From NCBI RefSeq assembly GCF_913777995.1, contig NZ_CAJYVE010000034.1, forward strand, positions 62,001-126,000: a DNA stretch of 64,000 nt, written 5' to 3'. Of this stretch, positions 59,187 to 64,000 are shown one piece after another. A program made the translations under genes and the position numbers. A model generated the notes under the pieces. That model was not told the DNA's origin. It ran no database searches and was given only the letters and a program-made list of their open reading frames with translations. This stretch comes from an uncultured Pseudomonas sp. GTDB lineage: Bacteria; Pseudomonadota; Gammaproteobacteria; Pseudomonadales; Pseudomonadaceae. How positions within the stretch are numbered: the stretch's first letter is position 1; every line of letters begins with the position of its first letter.

Positions 59187-59274
59187 TGGGAGCGGCTTTA
59201 GCCGCGAAAGCGCCAGGAAATTCAGTGCATCTGTTGTGAACATGCGGTCGCTTCGCGGCTGAAGCCGCTCCTAC
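59187..59274. repeat. Pair of REP-type elements
   Basis: Inverted pair GGGAGCGGCTTTAGCCGCGA (near 59188) and CGGCTGAAGCCGCTCCTACC (ending near 59275), about 45 bases apart, nearly identical in layout to the pair at 31271. Confidence 0.8.
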
Positions 59275-59400
59275 CCGGTCTAACTGGCCGTTCAAAAAAT
59301 CAACAGCACCACCGCTGCAACAAAAAATGCGGACAGGGCATTTCGGCCAAAAAAACCGGGCGATATTCGCACAATTAACCATCCAGTTAATTTTGCGCTC

Positions 59401-59406
59401 TATAAT
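59401..59406 (+). promoter_or_regulatory. -10 box for gcd
   Basis: A perfect TATAAT 30 bases before the gcd ATG. The -35 region is unclear (TTAACC at 59375 is too far). Confidence 0.45.
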
Positions 59407-59435
59407 CGCGCCCATTCACACATGGGTGCTTCAAA

Positions 59436-61853
59436 ATGACACAGCCACAACCTCTTTCCGGCCTGGCCAGGTTCATCCTGCTCGGGCTGGGTATCGTCAT
59501 CGCGCTGCTCGGCCTGGCCCTGGCAGCGGGCGGCTTCTCCCTGGTACGCCTGGGCGGCAGCTGGTATTTCCTGCTCGGCGGCCTGGCCATGGCCGTTTCC
59601 GGCCTGCTCATCACCGCACGCAAGCGCGCCGGCGCCTGGCTGTTCGCGGCGTTTCTGCTCGGCACGGCGGCCTGGGCACTGGCCGATGTCGGCCTGCAGT
59701 TCTGGCCGCTGTTCTCGCGCCTGTTCATGTTCGGCGCCATGGGCCTGGTGGTCGCGCTGGTCTATCCACAACTGGTCCGCGCCAGCGGTGCACAACCCGG
59801 CAAGGCGCCCTACGGCATCGCCGGTGTACTGGCGATCGTCCTGGCCATCGCCGTGGGCAACATGTTCGTCGCCCACCCCAGCGTCGCGCCCACCGGCAGT
59901 GGCCCTGGCCTGACCCCGGTGGATCCGGCCAAGGCGCAGAAAGACTGGGCGCACTACGGCAATACCGAAGGCGGCAGCCGCTTCGCCGCACTGGACCAGA
60001 TCAACCGCGGCAACGTCGACAAACTGAAGGTGGCCTGGACCTACCACACCGGTGACATCGCCGAGAGCAACGGCAATGGTGCCGAAGACCAGCTCACCCC
60101 GCTGCAGATCGGCAACAAGGTGTTCATCTGCACCCCGCACAACAACCTCATCGCGCTGGACGCCGACACCGGCAAGGAACTGTGGAAAAACGCGATCAAC
60201 GCCAAGTCCGCCGTGTGGCAGCGCTGCCGCGGCCTGGCCTATTTCGACGCCACGGCGCCCCTGGCACAGCCCAGCCAGCCCGGCAACTCGCCGATCATCG
60301 CCGCCACTGTGGCGCCCGGCGCCAACTGCCAGCGCCGCCTGCTGACCAACACCATCGACGCCCGGCTGATCGCCGTGGACGCCGACACCGGTGAGTTCTG
60401 CCAGGGCTTTGGCAACAACGGCCAGGTCGACCTCAAGGCCGGCCTGGGCAACGTGCCGGACTCGCATTACCAGCTGTCCTCCGCGCCGCTGATGGCCGGC
60501 ACCACGGTCGTGGTCGGCGGCCGCGTCGCCGACAACGTGCAGACCGACATGCCAGGCGGGGTGATCCGCGGCTTCGATGTCATCACCGGGCAGATGCGCT
60601 GGGCCTTCGACCCGGGCAATCCGCAAGACCGCCAGGCCCCGGCCGACGGCCAGACCTACGTACGCAGCACCCCCAACAGCTGGGCGCCGATGTCCTATGA
60701 CCCGGCGATGAACACGGTCTTCCTGCCGATGGGCAGCTCGTCCACCGACCTCTACGGTGTAGAGCGCAGCCGCCTGGACCATACCTACGGCGCCTCGATC
60801 CTGGCGCTGGATGCCACCACCGGCAACGAAAAGTGGGTGTACCAGACGGTACATAATGACCTGTGGGACTTCGACCTGCCGATGCAGCCGAGCCTGATCG
60901 ATTTCACCAGGAAGGACGGCCAGTCCGTGCCTGCCCTGGTGATCGGCACCAAGGCCGGGCAGATCTACGTGCTCGACCGCGCCACCGGCCAGCCGCTGAC
61001 CCAGGTCGAGGAAGTTCCGGTCAAGGCCGGCAACATCCCCAACGAACCGTACGCGCCGACCCAACCCAAGTCGCTGGGCATGCCGCAGATCGGCGCACAG
61101 ACCCTGACCGAGTCGGACATGTGGGGCGCCACCCCGTATGACCAACTGCTGTGCCGCATCGACTTCAAGAAGATGCGCTACGACGGCCTGTACACCGCAC
61201 CGGGCACCGACCGCTCGCTGAGCTTCCCCGGCTCGCTGGGCGGCATGAACTGGGGTGGTCTGTCTACCGACCCGGTGCATGGTTTCATCTTCGTCAACGA
61301 CATGCGCCTGGGCCTGTGGGTCGAAATGATCCCGTCGCAGAACAAGGGCCAGGCCGCGGGCGGTGGTGAAGCGATCAACACCGGCATGGGCGCGGTACCG
61401 CTCAAGGGCACGCCGTACGCGGTGAACAAGAACCGCTTCCTCTCGGTGGCGGGTATTCCGTGTCAGGCGCCGCCGTTCGGCACCCTGACCGCCATCGACA
61501 TGAAGACCCAGCAGATTGCCTGGCAAGTGCCGGTCGGCACCGTCGAAGACACCGGCCCGCTGGGCATCGCCATGGGCCTGCCGATCAAGATCGGCCTGCC
61601 GACCCTCGGCGGCACCCTGTCCACCCAGGGCGGCCTGGTGTTCATCGCCGGCACCCAGGACTTCTACCTGCGCGCCTTCAACAGCGCCAACGGCGAAGAA
61701 GTCTGGAAAACCCGCCTGCCAGTCGGCAGCCAGGGCGGGCCGATGACCTACGTGTCGCCCAAGACCGGCAAGCAGTACGTGGTCATCACCGCTGGCGGCG
61801 CCCGCCAGGCCACTCAGCGTGGCGACTACGTGATCGCCTACGCCCTGCCATAA
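59436..61853 (+). CDS. gcd: Membrane-bound PQQ-dependent glucose dehydrogenase
   Basis: Oxidises glucose to gluconolactone in the periplasm and feeds electrons to ubiquinone. It has 805 aa. Residues 1-145 contain five membrane spans (LARFILLGLGIVIALLGLAL and following). Residues about 160-805 form the PQQ beta-propeller with W-motif repeats (ALDADTGKELWKNAI, LALDATTGNEKWVYQTV, FNSANGEEVWKTRL), the HNDLWDFDLPMQP block and AGGARQATQRGDYVIAYALP at the end. It matches the glucose/quinate/shikimate family in length and layout. The next gene is a receptor for, probably, its cofactor. Confidence 0.95.
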   Translation: MTQPQPLSGLARFILLGLGIVIALLGLALAAGGFSLVRLGGSWYFLLGGLAMAVSGLLITARKRAGAWLFAAFLLGTAAWALADVGLQFWPLFSRLFMFGAMGLVVALVYPQLVRASGAQPGKAPYGIAGVLAIVLAIAVGNMFVAHPSVAPTGSGPGLTPVDPAKAQKDWAHYGNTEGGSRFAALDQINRGNVDKLKVAWTYHTGDIAESNGNGAEDQLTPLQIGNKVFICTPHNNLIALDADTGKELWKNAINAKSAVWQRCRGLAYFDATAPLAQPSQPGNSPIIAATVAPGANCQRRLLTNTIDARLIAVDADTGEFCQGFGNNGQVDLKAGLGNVPDSHYQLSSAPLMAGTTVVVGGRVADNVQTDMPGGVIRGFDVITGQMRWAFDPGNPQDRQAPADGQTYVRSTPNSWAPMSYDPAMNTVFLPMGSSSTDLYGVERSRLDHTYGASILALDATTGNEKWVYQTVHNDLWDFDLPMQPSLIDFTRKDGQSVPALVIGTKAGQIYVLDRATGQPLTQVEEVPVKAGNIPNEPYAPTQPKSLGMPQIGAQTLTESDMWGATPYDQLLCRIDFKKMRYDGLYTAPGTDRSLSFPGSLGGMNWGGLSTDPVHGFIFVNDMRLGLWVEMIPSQNKGQAAGGGEAINTGMGAVPLKGTPYAVNKNRFLSVAGIPCQAPPFGTLTAIDMKTQQIAWQVPVGTVEDTGPLGIAMGLPIKIGLPTLGGTLSTQGGLVFIAGTQDFYLRAFNSANGEEVWKTRLPVGSQGGPMTYVSPKTGKQYVVITAGGARQATQRGDYVIAYALP

Positions 61854-61863
61854 TCCCCTTCTT

Positions 61864-61883
61864 GCCCGCCCTCCGGGGCGGGC
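61864..61883. terminator. Hairpin after gcd
   Basis: GCCCGCCC (61864-61871) pairs with GGGCGGGC (61876-61883) around TCCG, 10 bases after the gcd stop. No T-run, so it may be a weak terminator allowing some read-through to the receptor gene. Confidence 0.45.
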
Positions 61884-62023
61884 CGCTCCGGGCCTCCGGC
61901 CCTTTCGCACAGCGGATGTGCACGTTCCGCCTCTGGCGCGGTCTGCTCTAGCGTCCTCGCACATCCGTCACGCGACGTCCGGCTGGCCGGGGCTTTTGTG
62001 TCCCGTTCAACCGAGAGGTTCGC

Positions 62024-64000
62024 ATGCCCGTTCGACTCCACCCCGGCCGCCTGGCCCTGCAGATCCACGCCCTCGCCTGCGGGCTGGGCGCCAGCGCGCT
62101 GAGCCTGGCCGACGACAGCCCGGCGGCAAGCTACGAGATTCTCACCCCCATCGTGGTCACCGGCAGCTACGCCCCGATGTCCGGCTACGACCTGCCGTTC
62201 TCCGTCGACACCGTACAACTGCAGCAGATCAGCGACGGCCAACTGGGTGTCAACCTCTCCGAGGTGCTGCCGCGCGTGCCGGGCCTGGTGGTCCAGAACC
62301 GCCAGAACTACGCCCAGGACCTGCAGATTTCCTCGCGCGGCTACGGCGCCCGCTCGGCGTTCGGCATTCGCGGGCTGAAGTTGCTGATGGACGGCATTCC
62401 GGCCAGTACCCCAGACGGCCAAGGCCAGGCCGCGACCCTCAACCTGGACGTCGCCGACCGTATCGAAGTGCTGCGTGGCCCGACTTCGACCCTCTACGGC
62501 AGCAACGCCGGCGGGGTCATCCAGATGTTCACCCGCGATGGCCAGGGCAGCCCGAAGGTCGGCGCCGAGACCACCTTCGGCAGCGACGGCTATAACAAGA
62601 ACCACCTGTATGCCGAAGGCGGCAACGACAAGGCCGGCTTTCTGGTCGATGGCTCGCGCATGGACACCGACGGCTACCGCGACCACAGCGCCGCGCGCCG
62701 CGACCAGACCTTCGCCAAGGTGCATGTGAAGCCCGATGAAGACAGCCGCCTGGCGCTGACCTGGAGCAGCCTGGAGCAGAACGGCACCCAGGACCCGCTG
62801 GGCCAGACCTGGGCCGGCTACCGCGCCGACCCGCGCTCGGTAGCGGCGCCCGCGCTGACCTACGACACGCGCAAGAGCATCGACCACCAGCAGGTGGGCA
62901 TGAACTACGAGCGCCACTTCGGCGACGCGACCCTGCAATTCAACCTCTACGCCGGCCAGCGCAGCGTGGTGCAATACCTGTCGATTCCGCGCACAGTGGC
63001 CTCCAACAGCCAGCGCGGCGGTGGCGTGGTGGACTTCGACCGCGAGTTCCACGGCGGTACCCTGCGCTGGATCCAGCCGATCCAGGGCGTGCCCGGCGAG
63101 CTGACCGTTACCACCGGGGTGGACTACGACCGCAGCCGCGACGACCGCCGCGGCTTCCAGAACTTCAGCGGCGACCAACTGGGTGTCAAAGGCGAACTGC
63201 GCCGCGACGAGATCGACACCGCCACCAGCCTCGACCCCTATATTCAGGCGCGCTGGCTGCTGGACAACTGGACCTTCGAGGCCGGCCTGCGGCACAGCAG
63301 CATGAAAATGGAAGTCGACGACCACTACCTGGCCAATGGCGACTCCAGCGGTTCCAAGACCTACCAGCGCAACACCCCGTCGCTGTCGGTGATGTACGCC
63401 TTCACCCCCGACCTGCACGCCTACATCAGCGCCGGCAAAGGCTTCGAGACCCCCACCCAGGCAGAAATGGCCTACGCGCCGGGCCTGGCGGAAAGCTTCA
63501 ACTTCGGCTTGTCTCCGGCGACCAGCACCCAGTACGAAATCGGCCTGAAGGCCAAGGTGGCCGGCAATACCCGCATCAATGCAGCGATCTTCGAAATCCG
63601 CACCGACGACGAGATCGTCGTCGCCAGTTCCACCGACGGCCGCACCAGCTACCAGAACGCCGGCAAAACCCTGCGTCGCGGTTTCGAGCTGGGCGTGCAG
63701 AGCCAGTTGAGCGAACAGTGGGAAGCGACCCTGGCCTATACCCGTCTGCAAGCCACCTACGCTCAGGCCTTCGTGGCCAGCGGGCAGACCATCGAGAAGG
63801 GCAACCACCTGCCAGGCGTGCCGGGCAGCAGCCTGTTCGGCGAGCTGGTCTGGCGCCCGCTACAAGGCATCAGCATGGGCGTCGAGGGGCAGTACCGCAG
63901 CAAGGTGTATGTCGAGGACAGCAACCAGGACAAAGCCGCGCCCAGCTACGCGGTGTTCAACTGGCGGACCCGCTTCGAGCAGCGCTATGGTCCCTGGACC
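62024..64000 (+). CDS. pqqU: TonB-dependent outer-membrane receptor, PqqU/YncD-like (3' end outside window)
   Basis: Imports a large substrate through the outer membrane with TonB energy. The ATG at 62024 follows GAGAGG; the frame is open for 659 codons to the window edge. A signal peptide (ends near ALSLAD) is followed by a TonB-box-like TPIVVTGSY, a plug domain and barrel strands. The plug has VQNRQNYAQDLQISSRGYGA and GIRGLKLLMDGIPASTPDGQ, blocks very like E. coli YncD/PqqU, the PQQ receptor. AGKGFETPTQAEM and TDDEIVV occur in the barrel. Being next to gcd supports PQQ uptake. Substrate is inferred. Confidence 0.87.
   Translation, partial: MPVRLHPGRLALQIHALACGLGASALSLADDSPAASYEILTPIVVTGSYAPMSGYDLPFSVDTVQLQQISDGQLGVNLSEVLPRVPGLVVQNRQNYAQDLQISSRGYGARSAFGIRGLKLLMDGIPASTPDGQGQAATLNLDVADRIEVLRGPTSTLYGSNAGGVIQMFTRDGQGSPKVGAETTFGSDGYNKNHLYAEGGNDKAGFLVDGSRMDTDGYRDHSAARRDQTFAKVHVKPDEDSRLALTWSSLEQNGTQDPLGQTWAGYRADPRSVAAPALTYDTRKSIDHQQVGMNYERHFGDATLQFNLYAGQRSVVQYLSIPRTVASNSQRGGGVVDFDREFHGGTLRWIQPIQGVPGELTVTTGVDYDRSRDDRRGFQNFSGDQLGVKGELRRDEIDTATSLDPYIQARWLLDNWTFEAGLRHSSMKMEVDDHYLANGDSSGSKTYQRNTPSLSVMYAFTPDLHAYISAGKGFETPTQAEMAYAPGLAESFNFGLSPATSTQYEIGLKAKVAGNTRINAAIFEIRTDDEIVVASSTDGRTSYQNAGKTLRRGFELGVQSQLSEQWEATLAYTRLQATYAQAFVASGQTIEKGNHLPGVPGSSLFGELVWRPLQGISMGVEGQYRSKVYVEDSNQDKAAPSYAVFNWRTRFEQRYGPWT

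Larger units (their letters stand above)
59092..59435. other. gcd upstream region
   Basis: About 344 bases without a gene. It holds the REP pair (59187-59274), an A-rich stretch (59331-59356 area, runs of A) that could be an Hfq/Crc-type target, and the gcd promoter region with its -10 at 59401. No small gene is seen. Confidence 0.5.

Noticed and set aside
61838-63808. 656-residue minus-strand frame at the right end
   Set aside because: Antisense to the TonB receptor, whose own plus-strand frame has a signal peptide and plug motifs.

Overview
The window is chromosomal DNA of high G+C content from a gamma-proteobacterium, almost certainly a Pseudomonas of the P. putida group. The evidence is the thiD-thiE, hemL, miaB-phoH-ybeY-corC-lnt, leuS-lptE-holA and rodA-mrdA-rlmH-rsfS-nadD-proA gene orders, the REP-type repeats between genes, and a membrane-bound PQQ glucose dehydrogenase. 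Coding density is very high. I see no tRNA, rRNA, insertion sequence, prophage or CRISPR array.

Positions 1-9585 hold one type II secretion operon read on the plus strand: gspE (5' end outside the window), F, G, H, I, J, K, L, M, a short GspC/N-like gene and gspD. Almost every junction overlaps or is only a few bases long. The secretin carries its own lipobox, the GspC-like protein has no PDZ domain and the ATPase lacks the usual tetracysteine motif, so this is an Hxc-like accessory system rather than the housekeeping Xcp type. Positions 9611-13331 carry a small unknown gene, a lipoprotein, a FieF-type metal exporter, a glutamine-rich DUF6515-like secreted protein, a candidate small RNA or attenuated leader, and an Lrp-type regulator.

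Positions 13469-23141 mix metabolism and DNA repair. They contain rluE, amn (AMP nucleosidase), aidB, a 7TMR-DISM sensor kinase, thiD-thiE, and an ogt / ada-alkA pair that sits between thiE and hemL. Together with mpg at 50818, four genes for alkylation damage lie in the window.

Positions 23286-50559 are the conserved core. They carry hemL, a Sel1 protein, a DUF1820 protein, miaB, the phoH-ybeY-corC-lnt run, leuS-lptE-holA, arfA with an internal transcript-truncating hairpin, an MltB-type transglycosylase, and then the long minus-strand envelope block. In transcription order that block is proA, nadD, rsfS, rlmH, mrdA, rodA, mltB, rlpA, dacA, ybeD, lipB and lipA. It links ribosome maturation, lateral wall synthesis (PBP2/RodA), wall trimming and lipoate synthesis.

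Positions 50818-64000 are more variable. They hold mpg, a DedA-PAP2 fusion, an lrgA-lrgB-LON-domain operon, a MaoC hydratase, a MORN-repeat lipoprotein fused to a C13/caspase-like peptidase, an NAD-binding protein, a flavoprotein, gcd, and a TonB receptor (3' end outside the window) that resembles E. coli YncD/PqqU, the PQQ importer. The gcd-pqqU pair would couple import of the cofactor to the enzyme that uses it.
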